Assembly: GCF_001426245.1 (NCBI RefSeq)
Contig: NZ_LMCM01000005.1
Span: 496,001-560,000 of the forward strand
Origin: Phycicoccus sp. Root101
GTDB taxonomy: Bacteria > Actinomycetota > Actinomycetes > Actinomycetales > Dermatophilaceae
Direction: 5' to 3'
DNA length: 64,000 bases
The position numbers were made by a program, and so were the translations under genes. The notes below the pieces were generated by a model. That model had not been told where the DNA came from. It saw only the letters and a list, made by a program, of their open reading frames with translations, and did no database searches. How positions within the stretch are numbered: the stretch's first letter is position 1; each line of letters begins with the position of its first letter. Positions 26,742 through 34,650 of the stretch are shown here, in pieces.

Positions 26742-28245
26742 CCCTCGCGTCCACTGCCGGGAAGGTGCGGTCGTGGCGGGCCTGCCGGGCGGCTTCGACC
26801 GGCGCCCGGTCGTCGTGGTCCTCGACGAGCTGGGCGAGCCGGTGGAAGTCGACCCGGTGCTCGTCGGCGCGACGCAGGGCGTAGTCGACCGACTGGCCGC
26901 GGGACACGAGGAAGGCCCAGTCGCTCGACAGCGCGTTCCACAGGGTGAGCAGCAGCTGGTCGAGGTCCGGGCGGCGGTTCCCGAGCCGCCCCGCCGACCG
27001 CTCGCGGGCCACGAGGTCGAGCCAACGCCGTTGCAGCCAGGTGTTCTCGTGGGCGAGGTGGGACACTGCTGGACCGTCCCACACGGAGAAGTCCTTTCCC
27101 GCGCCCCACGACCCCGCACCGAGGGCGAGCTCTCCCGCGACGTGCCCCGCGGCCAGGGCGTTCTGCAGCGTATCCACGTGGATCCCGTTGTCCCGCAACG
27201 CCCGGATCGCCCGTCCCACGAACTGGGGCCCCTCGTGCCACCAGTGACCGAACAGCTCGGTGTCGTACGCCGCCACCACGAGCCCCGGGGCGCCCGTGGC
27301 CGTGAGCGCCTGCTCCAGCCGGCCCCGGACCGCCGTAACGAAGTGGCTGACGTCTCGGTCGAGCTGTGCGCTCGCGGCCTGCGGGTCGTACGTCGCCTTC
27401 GCGCCGTCCCCACCGTGTCCCACCGCCCAGAGCCGGATCCCCGTTCCGGGGTCGCGCGAGTGGAAGTCCCGGTAGGCCGCGGCGGCCGGGTAGCCGGTTC
27501 GCGAGGACCAGACGAGGTTGGTCACCTCCAGGTCCCGGGGGACCGCGACGACACCGGACCCCTCGACCCGCCACGCGGCGTGCGGGTGGCCGCCCGCGTC
27601 CCGGACGAGCTGCTCGTCGACGACGAAGTGACCGATCCCTGCGGCGTCGAAGACCGACGCCAGACCGGGCGTCCAGCCGCACTCGGGAGACCAGATCCCG
27701 CGTGGTCGCTGCCCGAGACGCCAGGTGCTGTCGGACAACCCTGCCTCCAGCGCCAGGGCGGCGACCTCGGGCAGAAGGAGCGGCAGGAAGGGGTGGGCCG
27801 GCGGCCCGCCGAGCAGCTCGACCACGCCGGTGTCACGCAGGGAGCGCAGGACGGGTGACCCACCGCCGCTCCAGCGCGTGGCGAGCAGCTCCTCGGCCCG
27901 GGCCGCCACGGCATACTCCCGGCTCGCCGCCGCGCGCCGAGAAGGGTCCGGGTCGAACCCCAGCTCACGGGCCCGTTGCTGTGCCAGACCCACCCACGTG
28001 CCGACGTCGCGTCGCATCCGCGGGTGGTCCAGCTGGGCGGCGAGGACCGGGGTGACGCCGAGGGTCAGGACGTCCCGATGTCCCTCCGCCGCAAGGGAGT
28101 CCAGCTCTGCGACGAGGGGGACGTAGGACTCGACCCACGCCTGGGACAACCACTCCTCGCCCAGCGGCCACACACCGTGACCCGGCAGCCACGGCAGGTG
28201 GGAGTGCAGGACGAGGCAGAACGTGCCCGGCACCGGTGAGGTCAC
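26725..28245 (-). CDS. GH57 family 1,4-alpha-glucan branching enzyme-like protein
   Basis: A 506-residue GH57/DUF1957 protein. It has the family motifs HSHLPWL (14-20), the nucleophile region IWSPECGW with Glu188, and YDTELFGHWWHEG with Asp328. The C-terminal helical domain includes ALSSDWAFLVSRGQSVDYA, typical of the branching subgroup. Known relatives branch alpha-glucan; in mycobacteria the homologue (Rv3031) belongs to the methylglucose lipopolysaccharide cluster beside a methyltransferase and etf genes. The same neighbours are present here. I chose the GTG at 28245 (VTSPVPGTFCLVLHSHLP) since all family motifs follow and upstream codons overlap arfB. Confidence 0.9.
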   Translation of the reverse strand: MTSPVPGTFCLVLHSHLPWLPGHGVWPLGEEWLSQAWVESYVPLVAELDSLAAEGHRDVLTLGVTPVLAAQLDHPRMRRDVGTWVGLAQQRARELGFDPDPSRRAAASREYAVAARAEELLATRWSGGGSPVLRSLRDTGVVELLGGPPAHPFLPLLLPEVAALALEAGLSDSTWRLGQRPRGIWSPECGWTPGLASVFDAAGIGHFVVDEQLVRDAGGHPHAAWRVEGSGVVAVPRDLEVTNLVWSSRTGYPAAAAYRDFHSRDPGTGIRLWAVGHGGDGAKATYDPQAASAQLDRDVSHFVTAVRGRLEQALTATGAPGLVVAAYDTELFGHWWHEGPQFVGRAIRALRDNGIHVDTLQNALAAGHVAGELALGAGSWGAGKDFSVWDGPAVSHLAHENTWLQRRWLDLVARERSAGRLGNRRPDLDQLLLTLWNALSSDWAFLVSRGQSVDYALRRADEHRVDFHRLAQLVEDHDDRAPVEAARQARHDRTFPAVDARVTPGR

Positions 28246-28296
28246 GAGGGAGCAGTCTGCCGTACCCCTCGGGCGCGCCTGTGGTGGAGTGGTGCC

Positions 28297-28782
28297 GTGA
28301 CGACGCCCCCCGCCAGCCGGCCGCAGCCGGGTGCCGCGCTCGCGGTCCCGCCGGGACCGGGGCTGCCGCAGGGGCTGCGCATCGACGCCGGGGAGCTCGT
28401 GGAGCGGTTCTCGAGGTCGTCCGGGCCCGGAGGGCAGGGCGTGAACACCACCGACAGCGGGGTCGAGCTCGAGTTCGACCCCGCCACGTCGGGGGCCGTG
28501 GCCGCGCTGCCAGAGCGCGTGCGGGAGCGTCTGGTGGAGCGGCTCGCCCCGCACCTCGTGGGTGGTCGGATCATCGTCGTCGCCTCCGAGCACCGCGCCC
28601 AGCGCCAGAACCGGGTCGCGGCCCGCAAGCGCCTCGTCGCCCTGATCCGCGAGGCCGCCGCTCCTGACCCGCCCCCGCGTCGGGCCACCCGCCCCACGAT
28701 GGGTTCGCGCCGTCGGCGGCTCGACTCCAAGAAGCGCCGGGGCCAGCTCAAGGCCGGGCGTCGCTCGACCGGCGACGGCTGA
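28297..28782 (+). CDS. arfB: ArfB-like alternative ribosome-rescue factor / peptidyl-tRNA hydrolase
   Basis: A 161-residue protein of the YaeJ/ArfB type. It has a catalytic GGQ loop ([19 protein letters not shown]) and the basic C-terminal tail (RRRLDSKKRRGQLKAGRR) that inserts into the empty mRNA channel of a stalled ribosome. It hydrolyses peptidyl-tRNA on stalled ribosomes independently of a stop codon. It lacks the recognition domain of RF1/RF2, so it is not a release factor. Unusually, it lies on the opposite strand between the methyltransferase and GH57 genes. SmpB, of the other rescue pathway, is encoded at 56398. Confidence 0.92.
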   Translation: MTTPPASRPQPGAALAVPPGPGLPQGLRIDAGELVERFSRSSGPGGQGVNTTDSGVELEFDPATSGAVAALPERVRERLVERLAPHLVGGRIIVVASEHRAQRQNRVAARKRLVALIREAAAPDPPPRRATRPTMGSRRRRLDSKKRRGQLKAGRRSTGDG

Positions 28783-28790
28783 GCCGTCCG

Positions 28791-29552
28791 TCAGGGGTTG
28801 AGCACCGCCACGAGGTCGAGGCACGCGTCGTCGGCGGCCCCGAGGACGAAGTCGGCTGTCGTGGTCGTCGCCACGAGGTCGCGCAGCTCCTCACCCCAGT
28901 CCTCGACCGGTGCAGCCAGGGCTTCGGCCAGGGACCCGTGCGCGGCCTCCCGGGCGCGCAGGCGCTCGCCGTGGTGCAGGCCGGCGACCCGCACCCCGCT
29001 GCCCGGCAGCCACGCCCGCAGCTCCTGCTCCAGCTCGAGGGCGTCGTACTCCCGCGAGTGGTAGGCGTTCGACGGCGCCTCGAGCCGCCCCAGCCCGGGG
29101 GAGAAGGTGAGCCGGTTCGGGGTCGACAGCACCACCACACCACCGGGCGCAGCGACCCTCGCCAGCTCCCCGACGTACTCCCACGGCGTCCACAGGTGCT
29201 CCAGCACCTGGAGCGACACCACGAGGTCCGCCACGTCGTCCACGAGGGGGAGCGCGGTCAGTCCCGCCCGCACGTATGCCGCCTGCTCACCACCGTGGGT
29301 GCGCGCGGCGTGGGCCGCGGCGATGGGGTCGTAGTCGACCCCGACGACCCGGGCGCCGGGCCACGAGGCGCGGAGCACGGAGGCGCCGTACCCCTCACCG
29401 CAGCCGGCGTCGAGGACGATGCCCGGAGGCGAGGGCACCCAGCCCGGGAGGGCGGCATACGCGGCCTCGTGGCGGCGGAACCAGTAGTTCTCGTGCCACA
29501 CGCCGGGGACCGTGCGCTCGCCGGTGATGACCATGGGGACACGTGTGTCCAC
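28791..29552 (-). CDS. SAM-dependent methyltransferase (Rv3030-like context)
   Basis: A 253-residue class I methyltransferase: motif I VLDAGCGEGYGASVL, acidic end of strand 2 VVGVDYDP, then ADLVVSLQVLEHLW and VVVLSTPNRLTFSPG. Start GTG (VDTRVPMVITGERTVPG) at 29552 is fixed by AGGAGG five nt upstream; longer in-frame starts have no ribosome site. In mycobacteria the gene next to the GH57 enzyme and divergent from fixA/etfB is the methyltransferase Rv3030, implicated in polymethylated glucan synthesis. The position is the same here, so a sugar O-methyltransferase acting on alpha-glucan is a fair inference, not shown by sequence alone. Confidence 0.88.
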   Translation of the reverse strand: MDTRVPMVITGERTVPGVWHENYWFRRHEAAYAALPGWVPSPPGIVLDAGCGEGYGASVLRASWPGARVVGVDYDPIAAAHAARTHGGEQAAYVRAGLTALPLVDDVADLVVSLQVLEHLWTPWEYVGELARVAAPGGVVVLSTPNRLTFSPGLGRLEAPSNAYHSREYDALELEQELRAWLPGSGVRVAGLHHGERLRAREAAHGSLAEALAAPVEDWGEELRDLVATTTTADFVLGAADDACLDLVAVLNP

Positions 29553-29685
29553 GGTCACCTCCTGACTCGCTGGGAGCACCCCGTGGTGAGCGTCACGCGG
29601 CGCTGGTGTGCCCTCGGCGAGCACGGACTGTAAGGATGGCACCTGACCTCATCTCATTCCCTACCTGGAAGAGGACGATCAGCGC

Positions 29686-30468
29686 ATGAACATCGTCGTC
29701 TGCGTGAAATACGTTCCGGACGCACAGTCCGACCGCACCTTCAACGACTCCGACAACACCACCGACCGCGTGGGTGTCGACGGACTGCTGTCCGAGCTCG
29801 ACGAGTACGCCGTCGAGGAGGCCCTCAAGATCGTCGAGGCCGGCGAGGGAGAGGTCACCGTCCTGACGGTCGGCCCCGACCAGGCCGCCGACGCCCTCAA
29901 GAAGGCCCTCCAGATGGGCGCGCACAAGGCCGTCCACGTCAAGGACGACGCGATCCACGGGTCCGACTCCGTGGCGACGTCGCTCGTCCTCGCGGAGGCC
30001 GTGAAGAAGATCGGGTCGCCCGACCTCGTCATCACGGGCATGGCCTCGACCGACGGCACCATGAGCGTCGTCCCGGCGATGCTCGCCGAGCGCCTCGGCC
30101 TGCCGCAGGTGACGTTCGCCTCCGAGCTGACCGTCGACGGGTCCACCGTGACGATCCGGCGCGACGGTGACGCCGCGTCCGAGACCATCGTCGCCTCGTT
30201 GCCCGCGCTGGTCTCCGTGACCGACCAGATCAACGAGCCGCGCTACCCCTCCTTCAAGGGGATTATGGCCGCGAAGAAGAAGCCGGTCGAGGAGTGGTCG
30301 CTGGCCGACCTCGGCGTCGACGCCTCGCTCGTCGGCCTCGAGGCCGCCTGGACCAAGGTCGAGTCGTTCACCAAGCGCCCCCCGCGCGAGCAGGGCCAGA
30401 TCGTCACCGACGAAGGTGACGGCGGCACGAAGCTCGCCGAGTTCCTGTCCGCGCAGAAGTTCGTCTGA
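29686..30468 (+). CDS. etfB: Electron transfer flavoprotein beta subunit
   Basis: A 260-residue protein beginning MNIVVCVKYVPD, typical of EtfB/FixA. It contains the AMP-binding stretch with GMASTDGTMSVVPAMLAERLGLP and the PRYPSFKGIMAAKKKP motif that sits at the docking region for acyl-CoA dehydrogenases. With EtfA it forms a soluble heterodimer carrying electrons from flavin dehydrogenases to the quinone pool through ETF-quinone oxidoreductase. etfA follows 30 bp downstream. It is divergent from the methyltransferase gene, as fixA is in mycobacteria. The leader starts near AGAGGA before the ATG. Confidence 0.96.
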   Translation: MNIVVCVKYVPDAQSDRTFNDSDNTTDRVGVDGLLSELDEYAVEEALKIVEAGEGEVTVLTVGPDQAADALKKALQMGAHKAVHVKDDAIHGSDSVATSLVLAEAVKKIGSPDLVITGMASTDGTMSVVPAMLAERLGLPQVTFASELTVDGSTVTIRRDGDAASETIVASLPALVSVTDQINEPRYPSFKGIMAAKKKPVEEWSLADLGVDASLVGLEAAWTKVESFTKRPPREQGQIVTDEGDGGTKLAEFLSAQKFV

Positions 30469-30498
30469 GCCGGCCAGAGACAAGGAAAGGAACACCCC

Positions 30499-31458
30499 AT
30501 GGCTGAAGTACTCGTCCTGGTCGACCACGCGAACGGCACCGTCCGCAAGACCACCGCTGAGCTCCTGACCATCGCCCGCCGCCTCGGCGAGCCGTCCGCC
30601 GTCTTCGTCGGCGACGGCTTCGACGCCGCCAAGGAGGCCCTCGCGAAGTACGGCGCGGAGAAGGTCTACCGCGTGGAGTCCGCCGACGTGACCGACCACC
30701 TCGTGGCCCCGCAGGCCGAGGTGCTCGCGCAGCTCGTCGCGTCGGCCTCGCCGGCCGCCGTGCTCATCCCGAGCAACTCCGCCGGCAAGGAGATCGCCGC
30801 GCGCCTGGCGATCAAGACCGAGTCCGGTCTGATCACCGACGCCGTCGACGTGCAGGCGGGTGACGGCGGTGGCGTGAAGACCACGCAGTCCGTCTTCGCC
30901 GGCTCCTACTCCGTCACCTCGACGGTCACCAAGGGCACGCCCATCGTCACCGTGAAGCCCAACTCCGCCGCTCCCGAGGAGCACGCCGGAGCAGCGGCCG
31001 ACGAGGTCGTCTCGATCGAGGTCTCCGATGCCGCCAAGGGTGCGAAGATCACCGAGTCCAAGCCGAAGCAGGCCACCGGGCGTCCCGAGCTGACCGAGGC
31101 CGCGATCGTGGTCTCCGGTGGTCGTGGCACGGGTGGCGACTTCTCCAAGGTGGAGGACTTCGCCGACTCCCTCGGTGCGGCCGTCGGTGCCTCGCGCGCC
31201 GCCGTCGACGCCGGCTGGTACCCGCACACCTCGCAGGTCGGCCAGACCGGCAAGCAGGTCTCGCCGCAGCTGTACGTCGCGTGCGGCATCTCCGGCGCCA
31301 TCCAGCACCGCGCCGGCATGCAGACCTCGAAGACGATCATCGCCATCAACAAGGACGAGGAGGCGCCGATCTTCGAGCTCGTCGACTTCGGCGTCGTGGG
31401 CGACCTCTTCGCGGTCCTGCCGCAGGCCACCGACGCGGTGAAGGCCGCCAAGGGCTAG
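30499..31458 (+). CDS. etfA: Electron transfer flavoprotein alpha subunit
   Basis: A 319-residue protein with an N-terminal nucleotide-like domain ([13 protein letters not shown]) and a C-terminal FAD-binding domain carrying the EtfA signature: [42 protein letters not shown] and [14 protein letters not shown]. It holds the FAD that shuttles electrons in the EtfAB dimer. AAGGAAAGGA precedes the ATG as a strong ribosome site. An excellent intrinsic terminator follows 17 bp after the stop, so the operon is etfBA only. Confidence 0.97.
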   Translation: MAEVLVLVDHANGTVRKTTAELLTIARRLGEPSAVFVGDGFDAAKEALAKYGAEKVYRVESADVTDHLVAPQAEVLAQLVASASPAAVLIPSNSAGKEIAARLAIKTESGLITDAVDVQAGDGGGVKTTQSVFAGSYSVTSTVTKGTPIVTVKPNSAAPEEHAGAAADEVVSIEVSDAAKGAKITESKPKQATGRPELTEAAIVVSGGRGTGGDFSKVEDFADSLGAAVGASRAAVDAGWYPHTSQVGQTGKQVSPQLYVACGISGAIQHRAGMQTSKTIIAINKDEEAPIFELVDFGVVGDLFAVLPQATDAVKAAKG

Positions 31459-31475
31459 TCCTCGGCAGACCCCGT

Positions 31476-31511
31476 AGAAGGGCCCCCGGCCATGTGGTCG
31501 GGGGCCCTTCT
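31476..31511 (+). terminator. Strong intrinsic terminator of etfBA
   Basis: AGAAGGGCCCCCG (31476-31488) pairs perfectly with CGGGGGCCCTTCT (31499-31511) around a 10-nt loop, followed by a short C/T run (TCTC). It lies 17 bp after the etfA stop. Confidence 0.85.
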
Positions 31512-31541
31512 CTCGGATGGCGCGTGGGCGTCATGCGGTGA

Positions 31542-31599
31542 AATGTCCGGATCGTGGACATGACCCCATCCGGCCGCCCCCTCGGTGCCGAATGTCCGG
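31542..31599 (+). promoter_or_regulatory. Repeated AATGTCCGG sites, candidate operator of the ior genes
   Basis: AATGTCCGG occurs at 31542-31550 and 31591-31599. The first copy also forms an inverted repeat, ATGTCC (31543-31548) N7 GGACAT (31556-31561). They lie 90-145 bp upstream of the iorB-like start and could bind a dimeric regulator. No regulator gene is adjacent. Confidence 0.35.
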
Positions 31600-31687
31600 A
31601 AACCAGCACGCGGGGGCCCGCACGCGGGTCCCGTGGATGTCGCACCGTCGCGACGTCATGTGCTCAGCCTGGTGAGAGGACCCGTCA

Positions 31688-34072
31688 GTGACGACCGTGC
31701 CCGCCCAGCCCGCCCGCCCCGACCCACAGGAGGCCGAGCAGCTGCTCGCGCAGAGTCCGCCGGACTCACCACCGGGCGACGGACGACGGGGCCTGTCCCG
31801 CCGTGGGTTCCTCGGGTACGTCGTGGCCGGCACGACCCTGGCCGTCGCGGCAGAGCTCACCACGGGAGCCAGGCCCGCTGCCGCTGCGGTCCCGAGCGGA
31901 CCGCAGGTGGCCGAGGTCTTCGACCTGGGCGACCTGCAGACGAGGTCGGCGCTCCCGACGTCGCAGCTCATCACCATCACCCTGGACGGGAACGGGGTCG
32001 CCCACTTCGCGATCCCCCGGATGGAGGTCGGCCAAGGGATCACCACCGCTGCCGCCATGCTCATCGCCGAGGAGCTCGACCTGCCCCTCGACAAGGTCGA
32101 GGTGACCCTCGCCCCGGCCCGTCCGGAGCTGGTCTTCAACCAGCTCACCGGTGGCTCCAACACGATGGAGTCGATGTACACCCCGATCCGGGTGGCCGCA
32201 GCCGTCGCCAGGGGACGGCTCCTCGCGGCTGCGGCGACCCTGCTCGGTGCCCAGGTGTCCTCGCTGACCGCCCGAAGTGGGGTCATCACCGACACCGCCG
32301 GCGGCAGCGCCACCTACGGACAGCTCGCCGCCCTCGCGGCCAGCGCCCAGACGGTGCCGGTCAGGGTGAACCTGAAGTCGACGTCGTCGTTCCGGGTGGT
32401 CGGCACCCCGCAGAACCGCGTGGACGCCCGCGACGCCGTGACGGGGCGCAAGAAGTTCACGATGGACCTGGCCGTGCCGGACGCGTTGCCCACGATGGTC
32501 TGCCGCCCACCGACGCTCAACGGTTCGGCACGCAGCGTGCAGAACCTTCCCGCAGTCCAGGCCATGCCGGGGGTCACCGACGTCGTCGTCGTGGACACCG
32601 GGGTGGCCGTGCGGGCTGCGACGTTCGGCCAGTGCATCGACGCCGTCCGCGCCCTGGAGGTGACGTGGAACCCCGGAACGGTCGCCGGTGAGTCCGACGA
32701 GTCGGTGCTGCGCCGGCTCAAGGCCGCCGAGCTGCCGATGGCGGTCCCGAAGGTGCCCCTGCTGGCCAGGACCGTCGATCTGCGGTTCGAGTTCATGTTC
32801 CGCAGCAGCGCGGCCCTCGAACCCAACTGCGCCATCGCCGACGTGCGCGCCGGCCGGGCCACGGTGTGGGCGGGCCTGAAGTCCCCGATCGTCGCGCAGC
32901 GCAACATCGCGGACGCCCTCGGGCTGCCCCAGACCAGCGTCAAGGTCAACGTCGTCACCGGTGGAGGGTCGTTCGGGCACAAGCTCTTCGGCGATGCAGC
33001 CATCGAAGCAGCGAAGATCTCCAAGGCGATGGGCAAGCCGGTCAAGCTCATGTGGCACCGCGCCGACGAACCCCGTCAGGGGCGCACCCATCCGATGGCC
33101 ACCTCACGCATCCGGGCCACCCTGCTCGGGTCGGACGTGCTGACCTTCGAACAACGCCACACCAGCATCCAGACGGACTTCTCGCACGGGCTGGGGGAGC
33201 GGCTCACCGCGATGGCTGCCGAGCTCCCCGCGGGACTGGGCAACCTCGGGTTCGCCCAGTCGATCTTCACGCTCACCCAGGAGCTGCCGTACGACTTCGG
33301 CGTGGTCACCCAGCTGCTCAACGAGGTCGACATGGGCTTCAACACCGGCAGCATGCGCAACATCTACTCACCCGACGTCGCCTGCGCGAACGAGCTGTTC
33401 GTCGACCAGCTGGCGAAGAAGCTGGGCAAGGACCCGGTGGCCTTCCGGCTCGAGTTCCTCAAGAACGAGCGGGTCAAGGCCTGCCTGCGCAAGGTCGTCG
33501 AGGTCGGGAGGTGGGGTCGTGCCATGCCTGCCGGTACCGCGCAGGGCATCGCCGTGCACTCGGAGTACAAGGGCGCGACCGCGGTGCTCGTCGAGATCGA
33601 CTGCCGTCCAGAGACGGTGAACCGCACCGTCCGGGACGCCGTCACCGGGCCGCGGGTGACCAAGGCAGTCATCGCCATCGACGCAGGGCTCGTGGTCAAC
33701 CCAAGGGGCCTCGAGGCCCAGATGATGGGCGGCGTCTCCGACGGCATCGCCCTTGCGCTCACGAGCAGCAACCACCTGCAGGACGGTCACTTCCTCGAGG
33801 CCAGCTGGGACAACTACTTCTACACCCGGCAGTGGAACATCCCGCCGACCTTCGAGTGCATCGTCATGCCCTCCGACCGCGACCTGCCCGGCGGTGCGGG
33901 AGAGGCCGGTGTCGCGGCCTCTGTCGCCGCGACCGCCTGCGCCTACGCCCGCGCCACCGGGACGGTCCCCACGCGCTTCCCGGTCAACCACGGGACCGTC
34001 TCGTTCACCCCGAAGACCTTCGTCCCCCCGGTGCCGGCGTCGCCCACCGACGGCTTGTCCCACACCTACTGA
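31688..34072 (+). CDS. Exported molybdopterin-binding subunit, IorB/xanthine-dehydrogenase-type oxidoreductase
   Basis: A 794-residue protein with a Tat signal (SRRGFLGYVVAGTTLAVAAEL, about 37-57), so it is folded with cofactor and exported. The rest is an aldehyde oxidase/xanthine dehydrogenase-type molybdenum subunit: PRMEVGQGITTAAAMLIAEE, LTGGSNTMESM, TGGGSFGHKLFGDAA, and the catalytic-glutamate loop GGAGEAGV with Glu739. The closest known type is isoquinoline 1-oxidoreductase beta subunit, which hydroxylates N-heterocycles or oxidises aldehydes with water. The GTG start is preceded by GAGAGGA. The 2Fe-2S partner follows 9 bp later. The true substrate is unknown. Confidence 0.9.
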   Translation: MTTVPAQPARPDPQEAEQLLAQSPPDSPPGDGRRGLSRRGFLGYVVAGTTLAVAAELTTGARPAAAAVPSGPQVAEVFDLGDLQTRSALPTSQLITITLDGNGVAHFAIPRMEVGQGITTAAAMLIAEELDLPLDKVEVTLAPARPELVFNQLTGGSNTMESMYTPIRVAAAVARGRLLAAAATLLGAQVSSLTARSGVITDTAGGSATYGQLAALAASAQTVPVRVNLKSTSSFRVVGTPQNRVDARDAVTGRKKFTMDLAVPDALPTMVCRPPTLNGSARSVQNLPAVQAMPGVTDVVVVDTGVAVRAATFGQCIDAVRALEVTWNPGTVAGESDESVLRRLKAAELPMAVPKVPLLARTVDLRFEFMFRSSAALEPNCAIADVRAGRATVWAGLKSPIVAQRNIADALGLPQTSVKVNVVTGGGSFGHKLFGDAAIEAAKISKAMGKPVKLMWHRADEPRQGRTHPMATSRIRATLLGSDVLTFEQRHTSIQTDFSHGLGERLTAMAAELPAGLGNLGFAQSIFTLTQELPYDFGVVTQLLNEVDMGFNTGSMRNIYSPDVACANELFVDQLAKKLGKDPVAFRLEFLKNERVKACLRKVVEVGRWGRAMPAGTAQGIAVHSEYKGATAVLVEIDCRPETVNRTVRDAVTGPRVTKAVIAIDAGLVVNPRGLEAQMMGGVSDGIALALTSSNHLQDGHFLEASWDNYFYTRQWNIPPTFECIVMPSDRDLPGGAGEAGVAASVAATACAYARATGTVPTRFPVNHGTVSFTPKTFVPPVPASPTDGLSHTY

Positions 34073-34081
34073 GGAGCCCTG

Positions 34082-34558
34082 ATGGCACAGCACACCTTCA
34101 CCGTGAACGGCGAGATCGTCACCGTCGACGTGGCGGACGATGTCCGGCTCCTCTGGGTCCTGCGCGACGTCCTGGGCTACACCGGACCCAAGTACGGCTG
34201 CGGCATCAACGTCTGCAAGGCCTGCACCTCCCACATCAACGGGAAGGCGTTCAATCCCTGCTCGGTCCGCGTGGGCGACCTCGAGGCGACGGACGAGGTG
34301 ACGACGATCGAGGGACTGGCCGCCACGGCGCCCGGCGACCTGCACCCGATGCAGGAGGCGTGGCTCGAACGCGACGTGGCCCAGTGCGGCTACTGCCAGC
34401 CCGGGCAGATCATGGCCGCGGTGGCCCTGGTCCACAAGGTGCGCGCTGAGGGCCGGGAGATCACCGACGCCGATCTCGACGCCATCCGCAACGTCTGTCG
34501 CTGCGGCACCTACAACCGGATCCGTGAAGCCATCCGGGACGGCGCAGCCCGGATGTGA
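34082..34558 (+). CDS. (2Fe-2S)-binding small subunit, IorA type
   Basis: A 158-residue protein with two [2Fe-2S] clusters in the xanthine oxidase arrangement. The plant-ferredoxin-like cluster is bound by Cys40, Cys45, Cys48 and Cys60 (KYGCGINVCKACTSH). The helical-domain cluster is bound by Cys102, Cys105, Cys139 and Cys141 (QCGYCQPGQI, VCRCGTYNRI). It passes electrons from the molybdenum subunit encoded just upstream. It has no signal of its own and presumably travels with the Tat-exported partner. No XdhC-like insertion chaperone or FAD subunit lies alongside, so electrons probably leave via another carrier. Confidence 0.93.
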   Translation: MAQHTFTVNGEIVTVDVADDVRLLWVLRDVLGYTGPKYGCGINVCKACTSHINGKAFNPCSVRVGDLEATDEVTTIEGLAATAPGDLHPMQEAWLERDVAQCGYCQPGQIMAAVALVHKVRAEGREITDADLDAIRNVCRCGTYNRIREAIRDGAARM

Positions 34559-34564
34559 GCCCGT

Positions 34565-34586
34565 GTATGGCGCCCACGCGCCATAC
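34565..34586. repeat. Inverted GTATGGCG repeat
   Basis: GTATGGCG (34565-34572) and its complement CGCCATAC (34579-34586) flank a 6-bp loop, 7 bp after the iorA stop. Single copies of GTATGGCG(C) recur elsewhere, for example near 18722, 40325, 44557, 48767 and 62898; this is the only paired copy I found. Confidence 0.7.
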
Positions 34587-34590
34587 GCAC

Positions 34591-34624
34591 GAACGCCCCG
34601 GACCACGCGCGGTCCGGGGCGTTC
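34591..34624. terminator. Bidirectional hairpin terminator
   Basis: GAACGCCCCGGACC (34591-34604) pairs perfectly over 14 bp with GGTCCGGGGCGTTC (34611-34624), loop ACGCGC. It separates the convergent iorA and protease genes. Confidence 0.85.
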
Positions 34625-34650
34625 GGCGTCATCCGCCGGGCTGGGGGTTG

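Noticed and set aside
28242-28751. Minus-strand open frame joining arfB antisense to the GH57 gene as a longer protein
   Set aside because: GH57 motifs begin right after the GTG at 28245, and the extension is antisense to a clear ArfB with GGQ motif.
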